Part shown: piece by piece, positions 16,230 through 26,493 of the stretch
Layout of the letters: every line of letters starts with the position of its first letter
Numbering within the stretch: position 1 is the stretch's first letter
From: Khoudiadiopia massiliensis
GTDB taxonomy: Bacteria; Bacillota; Clostridia; Tissierellales; Peptoniphilaceae
DNA length: 64,000 bases
Assembly (NCBI GenBank): GCA_900290095.1
Contig: OKQS01000002.1
Coordinates: 248,001 to 312,000 of the forward strand
Direction: 5' to 3'
Translations under genes and position numbers: made by a program
The notes under the pieces: generated by a model
Databases searched by the model: none
What the model was told of the DNA's origin: nothing
Seen by the model: only the letters and a program-made list of their open reading frames with translations

Positions 16230-17387
16230 ATGAAGCTTTTAAATATAAAATTGATTAATTTCAGAAATATAAAATACCAGGAGTTGGACCTGAGTGACAG
16301 CATTAACCTATTTATAGGAGAAAATGCCCAGGGAAAGACCAATCTTCTGGAAGGCCTGTTTTTTATGGCCAGGGCTAAAAGCTTCAGAAATGCCGGAGAA
16401 AAGGAACTTATAAGATTAGGACAGAGATCAGCATATATAAAAGCGACAATTGAAAGAAAAAAGAGAAAAAAGATTCTTGAGATGAAGCTTTCAATGGTCG
16501 ATAAAAAGATAATAAAAATTGACTCATATGATATAGAAAAAGGCACCGAGCTGACGGATCTTTTTGATCTGGTTATGTTTTCGCCCGAAGACCTCTACCT
16601 GGTTAAAGGTGGTCCATATAGGAGAAGGCTTTGGTTGGATGACCTTTCAACAGGAATAGACGGAAGATACGGTGAATATTTAAAAAAATATAATAGGGCA
16701 CTTTTACAGAGAAACAAGAAGTTAAAAGGGCCTAAAAACGCCTGGTTTGACAAGGAAATGGATGCTCTTGACAGGATTTTGGCAGAATCGGCCTTCGATG
16801 TTGAATTTGCAAGGCAGGTCGTTTTTACTGAAATAGTGAAATTTTTACCGGATATTCATAAGAAGCTGTCGGGAAATAGGGAAAAAATAGGCTTAAAGTT
16901 TTTGACTAATATGCCTTATGTAAATATTGGAAAATCTCTTGATAAAAAAAATGAATGGATTAAAGACGTTGAAAATATCTTGCTCAAGGGAAGGAATGAA
17001 GATCTTGAAAAGGGCTACACAAATCTTGGACCCCACAGGGATGACATAATTTTGATGATAAATTCCATTGAAAGCAGGAAATTCGCCTCTCAGGGCCAGG
17101 CCAGGACCTTGGCCTTGTCGATGAAATTGGCCGAATTGAAAATATTGGAAGAAGAAAAAGGAGTAAAGCCCATTTTGCTCCTGGATGATGTTTTTTCGGA
17201 ATTGGATGAAAACAGGGCTATATACCTGATCCGTGAGGTGAAAAAATATCAAAGCCTCATAACGAGTAACGGGATAGAAAACCTTGAAAAATTGACCCCT
17301 TTAAAAGTCTTCGAAGTTAAAAAAGGACATTTTAAAGAGACAGGCCCTGCAATTGGAATGAGGACTCAGGATAAAAAAAATTCATAA
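16230..17387 (+). CDS. recF: DNA replication and repair protein RecF
   Basis: The 385-residue SMC-like ATPase starts MKLLNIKLINFRNIKYQELD and has Walker A GENAQGKTNLLE, the signature SQGQARTLALSMKLAE, and Walker B ILLLDDVFSELDENR. RecF helps load RecA at single-strand gaps with RecO and RecR. It lies 8 bp after dnaN. The C-terminal tail after the NTPase core is short and polar. Confidence 0.95.
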   Translation: MKLLNIKLINFRNIKYQELDLSDSINLFIGENAQGKTNLLEGLFFMARAKSFRNAGEKELIRLGQRSAYIKATIERKKRKKILEMKLSMVDKKIIKIDSYDIEKGTELTDLFDLVMFSPEDLYLVKGGPYRRRLWLDDLSTGIDGRYGEYLKKYNRALLQRNKKLKGPKNAWFDKEMDALDRILAESAFDVEFARQVVFTEIVKFLPDIHKKLSGNREKIGLKFLTNMPYVNIGKSLDKKNEWIKDVENILLKGRNEDLEKGYTNLGPHRDDIILMINSIESRKFASQGQARTLALSMKLAELKILEEEKGVKPILLLDDVFSELDENRAIYLIREVKKYQSLITSNGIENLEKLTPLKVFEVKKGHFKETGPAIGMRTQDKKNS

Positions 17388-17506
17388 AAAGAATTCTTAA
17401 ATTTTGGTAAGGCTTAAATTTAGGATAGAATACAGTTTGGTGAAATGCGATTTAGGTCGATTCGGCCTTTGTATAAAGAAAGAAATGTTGAGAGGGAAAG
17501 GTAAGT

Positions 17507-19420
17507 ATGGTAAATAATAAACAAAATTACGGCGAGTCCAATATCCGGGTTTTGGAGGGACTTGAAGCCGTAAGAGTTCGTCCCGGCATGTACATAGGAT
17601 CAACAGATGAAAGGGGTCTTCACCACTTGGTTTATGAAGTGGTGGACAACTCGGTCGATGAGGCCATGGCGGGTCGCTGTGACCACATAAAAATTATTTT
17701 ATCAAAAGACTCCTCCTGCACGGTTATTGATAATGGTTCGGGAATACCTGTTGAAAAACACCATCAAACAGGGAAATCCACATTGGAGACTGTTTTAACA
17801 ATTCTCCATGCAGGTGGAAAATTCGACTCAAAGGCCTATAAATTTTCGGGCGGCTTGCACGGAGTAGGTGTTTCAGTGGTTAATGCTCTTTCCAAAAGAT
17901 TGGAAGCAACTGTTTATAGGGACGGATATGAATATAGCCAGGCTTTTGAATATGGAAAAGCTGTAAGCGAACTTGTTCGGGGCAAAAAGACCAACAAAAC
18001 CGGGACCATGATCAAATTTTATCCGGATGATTCGATTTTCGAGACAGTTATTTTCGACAAGCCCACCCTGGAAAAGCGTTTTAGGGAGATGGCATTTTTA
18101 AATGCCGGCATAAACTTTCACATAGTTGATGAGAGGGACGGAACGGACGAAGAGTACAAGTACAAGGGCGGTATAGCTGAATTTATAAAGTTTTTGAACA
18201 GGAACAAGGACCCCTTACACAAAGAAATTTTACACTTTGAAGGTGACCAGGACGGGGTCATTGTTGACGTGGCAATGCAATATACGGACGGCTATTCCGA
18301 AAATGTTCTTGCATTTGCAAATAATGTCTTAACTCCTGAGGGAGGTACACATTTAACGGGATTCAGGTCGGCTCTGACAAAAAATTTAAATGATTATGGA
18401 AGAAAATATAATCTAATCAAAGAAAAAGATGAGAATCTTTCCGGTGAAGACGCCAGGGAAGGGATTACAGCAGTAATTTGCGTTAAACTTTCCAACCCAC
18501 AATTTGAGGGCCAGACTAAGAGTAAGCTTGGTAACAGTGAAATAAGGGGAATTGTTGACGCTTTCTTCACAGAACACTTTTCAACCTACCTGGAAGAACA
18601 TCCAAAAACCGCAAGGATAATAGTCGGAAAGACCTTGGCATCTCAAAAAGCCAGACATGCGGCAAGAAAGGCCAGAGATTTGACCAGAAAGAGGTCAATA
18701 CTCGATAACACAACCCTCCCGGGAAAATTGGCGGATTGTCAGTCAACGGACATTATGGAAAATGAAATCTTCCTGGTCGAGGGAGATTCAGCCGGCGGCT
18801 CGGCAAAAACAGGCAGGGACAACAAGACCCAGGCTATTTTGCCCCTCAGAGGAAAAATACTGAATGTTGAGAAGGCATCAATAAACCATATTCTTTCATA
18901 TGAAGAAATAAAATCTATGATCACGGCCTTCGGAACCGGGATTGGGGAGCAGTTTGACATAAGCAAGTTGAGATATGGCAAAATCATAATAATGACCGAT
19001 GCTGACGTCGACGGGGCCCACATAAGAACCCTGCTTCTGACATTTTTCTACCGCTATCTCAAGCCTTTGATAGATGGAGGGCATATCTTCGTTGCCCAGC
19101 CCCCTCTGTACAGAGTTGTCAAGGGCGGCAAGGAGCGCTATGCCTATGATGACAAGGAATTGGAATTAATAATCAAGGATATGCCTGAGGGTTCATATAA
19201 ATTAAACAGGTATAAGGGTCTTGGTGAGATGAACGACTACCAGCTATGGGAGACGACCATGAGTCCTGAAAGTCGGGTTTTGCTCCAGGTTAAAGAAGAT
19301 CCCGAATCCACTACGGCTGATGATACTTTCTCTTTGTTGATGGGAAATAAGGTTGAGCCAAGGAGAGAGTTTATCGTGAAAAACGCCAAGTTGGCGGAAC
19401 ACATAGATACTATAGGTTAG
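17507..19420 (+). CDS. gyrB: DNA gyrase subunit B
   Basis: The 637-residue GHKL ATPase/TOPRIM protein has [42 protein letters not shown], the [16 protein letters not shown], and [17 protein letters not shown]. It powers ATP-driven negative supercoiling with GyrA. The start is supported by a purine-rich GAGAGGGAAAGG ribosome-binding site. A 119-bp gap after recF may hold a separate promoter. gyrA follows after 10 bp. Confidence 0.97.
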   Translation: MVNNKQNYGESNIRVLEGLEAVRVRPGMYIGSTDERGLHHLVYEVVDNSVDEAMAGRCDHIKIILSKDSSCTVIDNGSGIPVEKHHQTGKSTLETVLTILHAGGKFDSKAYKFSGGLHGVGVSVVNALSKRLEATVYRDGYEYSQAFEYGKAVSELVRGKKTNKTGTMIKFYPDDSIFETVIFDKPTLEKRFREMAFLNAGINFHIVDERDGTDEEYKYKGGIAEFIKFLNRNKDPLHKEILHFEGDQDGVIVDVAMQYTDGYSENVLAFANNVLTPEGGTHLTGFRSALTKNLNDYGRKYNLIKEKDENLSGEDAREGITAVICVKLSNPQFEGQTKSKLGNSEIRGIVDAFFTEHFSTYLEEHPKTARIIVGKTLASQKARHAARKARDLTRKRSILDNTTLPGKLADCQSTDIMENEIFLVEGDSAGGSAKTGRDNKTQAILPLRGKILNVEKASINHILSYEEIKSMITAFGTGIGEQFDISKLRYGKIIIMTDADVDGAHIRTLLLTFFYRYLKPLIDGGHIFVAQPPLYRVVKGGKERYAYDDKELELIIKDMPEGSYKLNRYKGLGEMNDYQLWETTMSPESRVLLQVKEDPESTTADDTFSLLMGNKVEPRREFIVKNAKLAEHIDTIG

Positions 19421-19430
19421 TGAGGTCAAT

Positions 19431-21887
19431 ATGGCAGAAGAACATATCAAAAACGATAGCAGCGTAATGAAGGCCGACCTTGAAAAGGTCATGAGGTCCT
19501 CTTATCTGGACTACTCAATGTCGGTAATTGTTGGCAGGGCCCTTCCTGATGTCAGGGACGGTTTAAAGCCAGTTCACAGAAGGATACTCTACGGAATGAG
19601 TATTTTGGGACTTACTCCGGATAAGCCATACAGAAAATCTGCAAGGCTCGTCGGAGATGTAATGGGTCGTTTCCACCCCCACGGGGATTCGGCTATATAT
19701 GATGCCGTAGTCAGAATGGCCCAGCCATTCAATACCAGATATCCTCTGGCCGACGGACAAGGTAACTTCGGTTCCGTTGACGGTGACGGTGCTGCGGCTA
19801 TGAGGTATACGGAAATCAGGATGAGCAAGCTGGCCCAGGAGATGCTCAGGGATTTGAAAAAGGACACTGTCGATTTTCAGCCCAACTTCGATGAGGAAGA
19901 AGAAGAGCCGGTAATACTGCCTTCAAGATTTCCCCAGCTTCTGGTAAACGGAGCCTCAGGTATTGCAGTCGGCATGGCAACCAATATGGCACCGCACAAT
20001 CTTAAAGAAAGTATTAATGCCTGCATTGCCTATATGAATAACCCGGATATTGAGCTAAGTGACCTTATGAAGATAATTCCGGGACCGGATTTTCCGACAG
20101 GCGGCCACATAATGGGAAAGAGGGCCATAAAACAGGCCTATAAAACCGGAAGAGGCAAGCTCAAACTCAGGGCTGTTGCCAGGATTGAAAGCGTAAAAAG
20201 CAGGAACCGCATAGTTATAACGGAAATACCCTATCAGGTAAACAAGGCCAATTTGATCAAGAAGATTGCCGACTTAGTTAGAGACAAGAGATTAGAAGGG
20301 ATCTCGGATATCCGGGACGACACCAACAGGACAGGGATGAGGATTGTCATCGACCTTAAGAGGGATGCCATACCAAAAGTTGTCCTCAACAATCTCTTTA
20401 AATATACGCAGATGGAAGTAACCTTCGGGATTATAAATCTGGCCCTGGTTGACGGCCAGCCCCGCATACTTTCACTGAAAGATATTATAAAAAATTACAT
20501 CTTCCACCAGGAGGAAGTGGTGACCAGGAGGACCAAGTTCGACCTGGATAAGGCTGAAAAGAGGGCCCATATAGTTGAGGGACTAAGAATAGCCATTGAT
20601 AATATTGACCAGATTATCAAAATCATAAGATCTTCATATGATGACAATGAAATTAAGGCCATTTTCCTGAAAAAATTCGGACTTGACGATCCCCAGAGCC
20701 AAGCCATACTGGACATGAGGCTTAAGAGACTCTCAGGCCTTGAGAGGGAAAAACTTGACCAGGAATATGAAGACCTGATCAAGCAGATAGCCTACTTTAA
20801 GGAAATATTGGGCAGCGAAAGAAAGCTCTACCAGGTCATAGAGGAAGAGCTCATTGAGATAAGGGATAAGTACGGGGACCAAAGACGGTCCAAGATTATG
20901 CCCGAGGCCGACGAAATTTCCATTGAAGACCTGATCAAGGAAGAGGATATAGTTATCTCAATGACAAAGAGGGGCTATATCAAGAGGACCCCGGCCAGCG
21001 ACTACAAGGTCCAGCAGAGGGGTGGCAAGGGAATCAGAGGCATGACCACCAAGGACGATGACTATGTACAGCACCTCTTTGTGGTTTCAACCCACGATAC
21101 CATCCTCTTCTTCACCAACAAGGGCAGGGCCTTCAGCTTAAATGCCTATGAAATACCCGAAGGCGGCAGGGTTGCCAGGGGCCAGGCCATTATAAACCTC
21201 CTCCAGCTCGAGCCGGGCGAAGAGGTTGAGGCTATGTATCCCTTCATGGAAGACCATGTTGATGATATGAACTTTATATTCGCCACAGCCAAGGGCCTCA
21301 TCAAAAAGTGCCGTTTGTCTAATTTTGCCAATGTCAGGGCAAGCGGTCTGAGAGCTATAAGCCTTCAGGACGATGACGAGCTTATGGTTGTAAGGATTGC
21401 CGGAGACAGCGACCAAGCCATGATGGCAACGGAAAAGGGCATGTCGATAAGATTCAGCCTTGACGAAGTAAGACCCATAGGCAGGAACGGCATGGGAGTT
21501 AAGGGCATAGGCCTGAATTCCGATGATAAGGTCATAGACATGGATATTATCGGGGAGAACAACTATCTCCTGACCATAACTTCAGGCGGCTACGGCAAGA
21601 AAACACTTATAGACCACTACACAAGTCAGAAGAGGGGCGGTAAGGGAATTAAGACCTACAAGATAACTAAAAAAACCGGAAAGATGATTTCCGCCATGCT
21701 GGTTTCAAAGGATGATGAGATCTTACTTATGAGCCAGGCCAGCGATCTTATAAGACTGAACGTTGCGGATGTCAACACCCTCGGCAGGGCAACACAGGGG
21801 GTCAAGCTGAAGAACGTAAAGGGTGAGGAAGACCGGATAGTTGCGGCAGCAAAGTACATGGATTCTTACGATTCTGAAGAGGAATAG
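19431..21887 (+). CDS. gyrA: DNA gyrase subunit A
   Basis: The 818-residue subunit contains [20 protein letters not shown], the quinolone-pocket segment [19 protein letters not shown], and the catalytic-tyrosine region [11 protein letters not shown]. At the two usual quinolone-resistance positions the residues are Ser and Asp, the susceptible type. The C-terminal beta-pinwheel carries the GyrA box QQRGGKG and a second similar motif QKRGGKG, so this is gyrase rather than topoisomerase IV. An inverted repeat lies just after the stop codon. Confidence 0.97.
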   Translation: MAEEHIKNDSSVMKADLEKVMRSSYLDYSMSVIVGRALPDVRDGLKPVHRRILYGMSILGLTPDKPYRKSARLVGDVMGRFHPHGDSAIYDAVVRMAQPFNTRYPLADGQGNFGSVDGDGAAAMRYTEIRMSKLAQEMLRDLKKDTVDFQPNFDEEEEEPVILPSRFPQLLVNGASGIAVGMATNMAPHNLKESINACIAYMNNPDIELSDLMKIIPGPDFPTGGHIMGKRAIKQAYKTGRGKLKLRAVARIESVKSRNRIVITEIPYQVNKANLIKKIADLVRDKRLEGISDIRDDTNRTGMRIVIDLKRDAIPKVVLNNLFKYTQMEVTFGIINLALVDGQPRILSLKDIIKNYIFHQEEVVTRRTKFDLDKAEKRAHIVEGLRIAIDNIDQIIKIIRSSYDDNEIKAIFLKKFGLDDPQSQAILDMRLKRLSGLEREKLDQEYEDLIKQIAYFKEILGSERKLYQVIEEELIEIRDKYGDQRRSKIMPEADEISIEDLIKEEDIVISMTKRGYIKRTPASDYKVQQRGGKGIRGMTTKDDDYVQHLFVVSTHDTILFFTNKGRAFSLNAYEIPEGGRVARGQAIINLLQLEPGEEVEAMYPFMEDHVDDMNFIFATAKGLIKKCRLSNFANVRASGLRAISLQDDDELMVVRIAGDSDQAMMATEKGMSIRFSLDEVRPIGRNGMGVKGIGLNSDDKVIDMDIIGENNYLLTITSGGYGKKTLIDHYTSQKRGGKGIKTYKITKKTGKMISAMLVSKDDEILLMSQASDLIRLNVADVNTLGRATQGVKLKNVKGEEDRIVAAAKYMDSYDSEEE

Positions 21888-21893
21888 AATTAA

Positions 21894-21928
21894 TTTTGGC
21901 CGAGGACCTTCTAAGTTCCCGGCCAAAA
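21894..21928 (+). terminator. Inverted repeat after gyrA
   Basis: The arms TTTTGGCCG and CGGCCAAAA enclose 17 nt. The stem is GC-rich at its inner end but only a weak T run follows, so it may be a weak terminator or a processing/attenuation site between gyrA and the sigma cassette. Confidence 0.5.
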
Positions 21929-21962
21929 ATTTACAATCTTTTATTGAAAGAGAGGTAGGAAA

Positions 21963-22274
21963 ATGCCATTCCATATTAATATTCTTGATAAGGGTGATTT
22001 TTTGGACGTAAGTTTGCAAGGGGACTTGGATATAAACTCCTCACCCCAGATGTCGGGCGAACTGGGAGAAGTTTACTCAAAATCCCCAAAAAACATAATA
22101 ATTGACTTTAAAGAATTGGATTATCTTGATTCCACCGGCCTTGGAGCTCTAATGTCCATATATAAAAAAGCTAAAATGGATGACAATGAAATAAAAATCA
22201 TTAACGCCAGGCAGAATATAAAAAAGCTTTTCTATATAACCGACCTTGATCGGGAATTCAACTTGGAGGATTAG
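21963..22274 (+). CDS. STAS-domain anti-anti-sigma factor (RsbV/SpoIIAA type)
   Basis: The 103-residue single-domain protein has the STAS fold pattern, with a phosphorylatable Ser at about residue 57 in LDYLDSTGLGALMSIYK. In partner switching the unphosphorylated form binds the anti-sigma factor and frees the sigma factor. It is preceded by GAAAGAGAGGTAGGAAA and followed after 1 bp by the anti-sigma gene and then the sigma gene, so the cassette is complete at the level of order. No RsbU-type phosphatase is next to it. Confidence 0.9.
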   Translation: MPFHINILDKGDFLDVSLQGDLDINSSPQMSGELGEVYSKSPKNIIIDFKELDYLDSTGLGALMSIYKKAKMDDNEIKIINARQNIKKLFYITDLDREFNLED

Positions 22275-22275
22275 C

Positions 22276-22605
22276 ATGGAAACCGTAAAATTATTGATCC
22301 CCTCAGATCCCCAATACGTCACAACACTGAGATTGGTGGCCTCTTCCATTGCCAGAAAGATGGATTTTGACATTGATGTCATCGAAGATATAAGGGTCTG
22401 TGTTTCTGAAGCCGTCAACTATCTCTTTCCGATAAACAAGCAGATTGAGATTATTTTTGATGAGAGCGAAGAGGCTTTGAAGGTGATTATAAAGGCGGGC
22501 AAGACCGATGATGAGGGCTCGGACCTGCACAGGATGATTCTCGAAAGTTTGATGGATGAAGTTGATGATTTTGAAGGCGGGCTCACTTTAATAAAGAGAC
22601 GCTGA
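22276..22605 (+). CDS. Anti-sigma factor related to RsbW/SpoIIAB, with degenerate ATP-binding motifs
   Basis: The ATG at 22276 is preferred: it follows GGAGGATTAGC and gives METVKLLIPSDPQYV, similar to the start of RsbW/SpoIIAB. The protein has 109 residues against about 145-160 in the family. The N-box helix is recognisable (EDIRVCVSEAVNYLF), but the Asn expected in EAxxN is Tyr. The G1 (DxGxG) and G2 glycine motifs are missing; the end ILESLMDEVDDFEGGLTLIKRR matches the last helix and strand. It therefore probably binds its sigma factor without being an active kinase. Context between STAS and sigma genes is the strongest evidence for the role. Confidence 0.8.
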   Translation: METVKLLIPSDPQYVTTLRLVASSIARKMDFDIDVIEDIRVCVSEAVNYLFPINKQIEIIFDESEEALKVIIKAGKTDDEGSDLHRMILESLMDEVDDFEGGLTLIKRR

Positions 22606-22615
22606 AGGAGCTTCC

Positions 22616-23428
22616 ATGGCTAAAGCTAAAGAAAAAAAGGTGAATGCTAAAAATTTGCGAGACGAAAAAGAGAGACAGGAATTTCTGGAATTCCGCAAGA
22701 CCGGCGACCTTGAGCTCAGGAATAAGATTATTACAGATCACCTCTACATAGCGGAAATATTGGCTAAAAAATATGCCAACAGGGGGATTGAGTACGATGA
22801 TCTTTTCCAGGTGGCTTCTTTGGGGCTTGTTTTTGCTGTCGATCGCTTTGATGTGTCCAAGGGCTATAAGTTTTCTTCCTTTGCCACCCCCACGATTGTC
22901 GGGGAAATAAAAAGGTATTTCAGGGATAAGGGTTGGGTCATAAGGGTTCCAAGAAGGATCCAGGAATTGTCCAAACAGGTTAACCTGGTAAGGGCCGGCC
23001 TGGCCCAGGAACTCCAGAAGCAGCCAACTGTTGATGATATTGCCGAGAGGCTGGGGGTGAGTGTTGAGGAAGTCTTGGAAACGATGGAGGCTTCAAAGGT
23101 TTATTCACCCCAGTCATTGGACAAGACCTTCGATTCCAATGCCGAGGACAATGATTCCAGCTTGGGTGATATTATAGGTTATGAGGATGAGAGCTTCGCA
23201 GATATAGATTTTGAGGACTTGGTAAAGAGACTTACTGTCAATCTTAATGAGGTGGAGAAGAAAATTTTCTACTATCGCTTCTTTGACAAAAGGACCCAGA
23301 TCTCAATTGCTGAGGAGTTGGGCGTCTCACAAATGACTATTTCCCGGCTTGAAAAGAAAATTATCAAAAAATCACGTAAAGCTTTGAATATTAAGCCTAA
23401 CAATAAAAAACACACAAATAAGAAATAA
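22616..23428 (+). CDS. RNA polymerase sigma factor of the SigB/SigF/SigG group
   Basis: The 270-residue protein has region 2 (AEILAKKYANRGIEYDDLFQVASLGLVFAVDRFD is the core helix set, with SSFATPTIVGEIKRYFRDKGW next), region 3 (VPRRIQELSKQVN) and region 4 with a helix-turn-helix ISIAEELGVSQMTISRLEKK. This is the general-stress/sporulation group-3 class. A Lys-rich extension precedes region 2 and a Lys/Asn-rich tail ends the protein. Since no sporulation gene is in view, a stress or envelope role is more likely than SigF/SigG. The start is set by GAAGGAGCTTCC. Confidence 0.9.
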   Translation: MAKAKEKKVNAKNLRDEKERQEFLEFRKTGDLELRNKIITDHLYIAEILAKKYANRGIEYDDLFQVASLGLVFAVDRFDVSKGYKFSSFATPTIVGEIKRYFRDKGWVIRVPRRIQELSKQVNLVRAGLAQELQKQPTVDDIAERLGVSVEEVLETMEASKVYSPQSLDKTFDSNAEDNDSSLGDIIGYEDESFADIDFEDLVKRLTVNLNEVEKKIFYYRFFDKRTQISIAEELGVSQMTISRLEKKIIKKSRKALNIKPNNKKHTNKK

Positions 23429-23471
23429 TATATGTAGAGAAAAGAGAAAACTTATCGGAAAGGCGAAAAAA

Positions 23472-24659
23472 ATGGGACACAGCGCTAAGGAAGAAAGGGA
23501 ATTGCTTGACATCTATGACAAGGACGGCAATTGGGTGAAAAAGCAGATGAGGGGTGAGGTTATTCCCAAGGGCTTCTATAACAATTTAGTCTGCATTTTT
23601 GTCATCAACAGCCGCAATGAGGTCTTACTTACCAAAAGGTCATATAGCAAGACCTGGCCCGGCATGTGGGAGAACACCGGGGGAGCCGTTATCCACGGAG
23701 AAGAGATCCGCAGTGCTGCCAAGAGGGAGCTTTTTGAGGAAACAGGCATCTCCTGTGATGAAGAGGACCTGGTTTATCTGGGAAAACTCCTGACAACAAA
23801 CAGGTACTCATGGATGCACGGATATTTTTTATCCAAGGACGTAGACATTGACGATATCCGCCTCCAGGAAGGGGAAACCATTGAAGCCAGGTGGGCCCCC
23901 TTTGAAATTTCCCTGACCCTTGATGAGTCCCTGGCCTTTCCTGTCAGATACAGGTTTTTATATTTCTGGCAGCAGCTTAATTCTTTTGCTTCAGTTGACA
24001 GGACTAGGCCATGGCTTAATTGGGCCAAGGAGTTGAGGGCCTGCGCCCAGGAAGGTCTGGCCTACAGCAAGGATGCCTTTGACCTGGAGAGATTTAAGAG
24101 GATGTCGGAGCTAAGCTTGGAGATATTGGCATATAAAACGGGAATTTCAAACTGTAAAATTTTGGGCCTCTTTGCCAATGAAAAGGGTTACCAAACGCCT
24201 AAGGTTGTCTGCAGGACAGCGATATTTCACGAGGACCGGGTCTTGCTGGTCCAAGAAAGAAACAACGGGCTCTGGTCCCTGCCGGGTGGTTGGTGCGATA
24301 TAGGGATTTCTCTTAAGGAGAATGCGAAAAAAGAGTGTTTTGAAGAGGCCGGAATTGAGGTGGAGATTGAAAAGCTGGTGAGCATTGACAACCGGTCTTA
24401 CCATGAGGACTACAAAAATGTCCTGCCCTATGAGATATATAATTGCTATATGCTGGGAACCTACCCTAAAGTGGGGCCCATTGATGAAAAAGGTATAGAA
24501 AAAGTGGAAGATTTTAAATGCAACATTGAAACCTCGGATGCGGGCTTTTTCCCCATTGATAAGCTCCCGGAGCTTTCAACCGGGAGGGTTAGGGAAGAGG
24601 CCATAAGACAGTGCTATGAGGCTCATATGGCTGATAAGTGGGAAAGTTTACTTGATTAG
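23472..24659 (+). CDS. Tandem double-Nudix hydrolase
   Basis: The 395-residue protein fuses two Nudix domains. The first (about residues 1-165) resembles IPP-isomerase-like Nudix proteins and has an intact box: GAVIHGEE then REL, EE and GI. The second (about 200-380) starts with a helical segment (ERFKRMSELSLEILAYKTGI) as in Nudix_N_2 ADP-ribose/sugar-nucleotide hydrolases. Its box is altered: Ile replaces the first Glu (GWCDIGIS) and Lys-Glu-Cys replaces Arg-Glu-hydrophobic, but the EE pair is kept. The substrate is unknown. It lies 43 bp after the sigma gene and 10 bp before the next gene, so it may be part of the same transcript. Confidence 0.85.
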   Translation: MGHSAKEERELLDIYDKDGNWVKKQMRGEVIPKGFYNNLVCIFVINSRNEVLLTKRSYSKTWPGMWENTGGAVIHGEEIRSAAKRELFEETGISCDEEDLVYLGKLLTTNRYSWMHGYFLSKDVDIDDIRLQEGETIEARWAPFEISLTLDESLAFPVRYRFLYFWQQLNSFASVDRTRPWLNWAKELRACAQEGLAYSKDAFDLERFKRMSELSLEILAYKTGISNCKILGLFANEKGYQTPKVVCRTAIFHEDRVLLVQERNNGLWSLPGGWCDIGISLKENAKKECFEEAGIEVEIEKLVSIDNRSYHEDYKNVLPYEIYNCYMLGTYPKVGPIDEKGIEKVEDFKCNIETSDAGFFPIDKLPELSTGRVREEAIRQCYEAHMADKWESLLD

Positions 24660-24669
24660 GAGGTAGGCC

Positions 24670-26403
24670 ATGGATAGGAAAAAATTAATAGCCCTATTGA
24701 CCTTGGTCACGAGCCTGGCCTTTGTCCTGGTCATATTTTTCTTTGCGGGCTCAGGAAAAGATATTAGGAATTTTAACTTCGGATTTGATTTGGGAAAAGA
24801 AGTCAGTGAGAGCAATGATGATAAGAGCGATGCTGAATCAAGCCTGAATGAGAATGAAAGTATCGATCGGGGGTCTGAAAACATTGGTCCGGACGGATCA
24901 AATTCAAGGACTTATGAGTCAGACAGTTTGACAGGCAGAGGGGGATTCGATCCGGAGACAAGCCAAGGGGTTGATGTGAGCCCGGGTATAATCTTAAATC
25001 CCTTCCAAGCCGACCAAAACGGCCGTTATTTCGTTCAGGCCCAAGAATTTCTAAAGAAAGAGGGGCAGGATAAGCAGGTCTTGGGTAATTTACCTGTAGA
25101 TGTCTATGCCCATCCGGATCTTCCCCTTTACCTTAACTTGCAGAACCTGCCCAAGTTCTCCGGAAGCCTCTATGTAATGCCGGTTAAAGAGGGCTTTGAA
25201 ATAGTTGATAGGCATGAGATGCCCCTAAAATCCGTGGGCCAAGAGGAACTTATCAAAATTTTGGAAGAGGAGAGGGAAGAAAGTCCATTTAAGAGCAATT
25301 TCTATTCCCTCTATCATGTATATAAAATAAATGACGAACAAGCTGAGTCCATTGACAATGACAGCAAGTTGGAGGCTAAAATCGGAAAGGTGGGCCAAGA
25401 TCTATATGCCGTATATAGAGAGAAAAAGGGCGGTCAGAAGTATGACCAGCTGAGAAAGCAGATGGACGATGATGTCCTGAGCCTTGACGCTCTTTTCTCG
25501 GCCCTGTCAAGCCAAAAGCCCCTTCTCGAATCAAGTGAATCAAGCACTTCAAGCGCTTCAAGCGAAGAGGAGTCTGTCTCAAACTCCAATGGGGAAGAGA
25601 ACAACCCGACCAAGCCTTCAAAGCTTGAATGGGAAGAAATCCGCAAGACAATAGTTGAAAAGCCCTCGGCTGTGGAGTGGAAATATCTCCTACCCCTCTA
25701 CGGATCAGGAAATTATGAGGTCCAAGGTGAAGATATGAGAAGACTGGTTCCGAAAAGCCGGCCCATATACAGCACGGGCCTGGAAGATATCAACGGTGAC
25801 GGACGGGAGGAGCTCCTAATCCATTGCTCTATGAGAAAAGAGACGGAGTTCGGCATAGGCGGCTATTGGGCCGTTATGACACCCTCGGATCGGGGCCTTT
25901 TAAACACCGCCTGCTATAACTACGGCAACGGGGATATGCTCCTAAAGAACGGCAATCTCTTTTTTACTTCACTGTCCAGGATAAAGGACGGCATGGCCTT
26001 TGAGTTGCTGGAAAGCAATTATCCTCAGACTAAGAAATACTTCCCCATAAGGGTTGAGTTTCTACAGCCCAAGGGTTTGGGTCACAGCATAAGCGGCAAG
26101 AAGCTGGCTGATGATTATCCAAATTACTATATTTTGGAGCATGGCGGCCAGCTTTTCCTGGTAGTAATGCAGGACTATGATTATCTGATGGAATATGCCC
26201 GCAACAGAATTAAGGGGGCAATCCGCATTAGACTTGATGAAGACAGAGTCAGCAGGCACCTGGTCACAGATATAAACGACTATTTGAGCGACAGCTTCCC
26301 CAACCTCCCCTTCTCAGCGGATGACTTGGACAGGGCCAAGCCGGTTGCGAGCATGGCCAAGAGCAGCAGGGTTGTGACCTTCCAGGATTTCAGAAAAAAT
26401 TGA
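24670..26403 (+). CDS. Membrane-anchored or secreted protein of unknown function
   Basis: I do not recognise this 577-residue protein. It has an N-terminal hydrophobic segment (about residues 7-27) with positive charges before it and no lipobox Cys. An acidic Ser/Asn-rich stretch (about 35-100) follows. A Ser/Glu-rich linker lies at about 287-315. The C-terminal half contains EDINGDGREELLIHC, a calcium-loop-like FG-GAP/dockerin-type motif also seen in proteins that report lysozyme-inhibitor-like or beta-propeller folds. It begins 10 bp after the double-Nudix gene with an AGGAGG-like site, and is followed by a strong terminator. Confidence 0.7.
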   Translation: MDRKKLIALLTLVTSLAFVLVIFFFAGSGKDIRNFNFGFDLGKEVSESNDDKSDAESSLNENESIDRGSENIGPDGSNSRTYESDSLTGRGGFDPETSQGVDVSPGIILNPFQADQNGRYFVQAQEFLKKEGQDKQVLGNLPVDVYAHPDLPLYLNLQNLPKFSGSLYVMPVKEGFEIVDRHEMPLKSVGQEELIKILEEEREESPFKSNFYSLYHVYKINDEQAESIDNDSKLEAKIGKVGQDLYAVYREKKGGQKYDQLRKQMDDDVLSLDALFSALSSQKPLLESSESSTSSASSEEESVSNSNGEENNPTKPSKLEWEEIRKTIVEKPSAVEWKYLLPLYGSGNYEVQGEDMRRLVPKSRPIYSTGLEDINGDGREELLIHCSMRKETEFGIGGYWAVMTPSDRGLLNTACYNYGNGDMLLKNGNLFFTSLSRIKDGMAFELLESNYPQTKKYFPIRVEFLQPKGLGHSISGKKLADDYPNYYILEHGGQLFLVVMQDYDYLMEYARNRIKGAIRIRLDEDRVSRHLVTDINDYLSDSFPNLPFSADDLDRAKPVASMAKSSRVVTFQDFRKN

Positions 26404-26424
26404 TTTGTAAAAAAACAGTATATG

Positions 26425-26458
26425 AAAAGCCCCCAAAAGGTCGATTTTTGGGGGCTTT
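26425..26458. terminator. Strong bidirectional terminator between convergent genes
   Basis: The arms AAAGCCCCCAAAA and TTTTGGGGGCTTT enclose GGTCGAT. It lies between the stop codons of the rightward unknown gene and the leftward Ca2+-ATPase gene. T-rich sequence follows on both strands. Confidence 0.85.
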
Positions 26459-26493
26459 GTATTTGTTTTTTATTGGGCTTGTCCCGGCCAAGC

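Noticed and set aside
18892-18907. Fourth parS site in gyrB (TCTTTCATATGAAGAA)
   Set aside because: Three of 16 positions differ from the repeated palindrome and it is inside a conserved coding segment, so it is likely chance.
22616-23428. Sporulation sigma factor SigF or SigG
   Set aside because: The cassette order fits SpoIIA, but the SigB group cannot be separated by motif alone and no spo gene is seen in the window.
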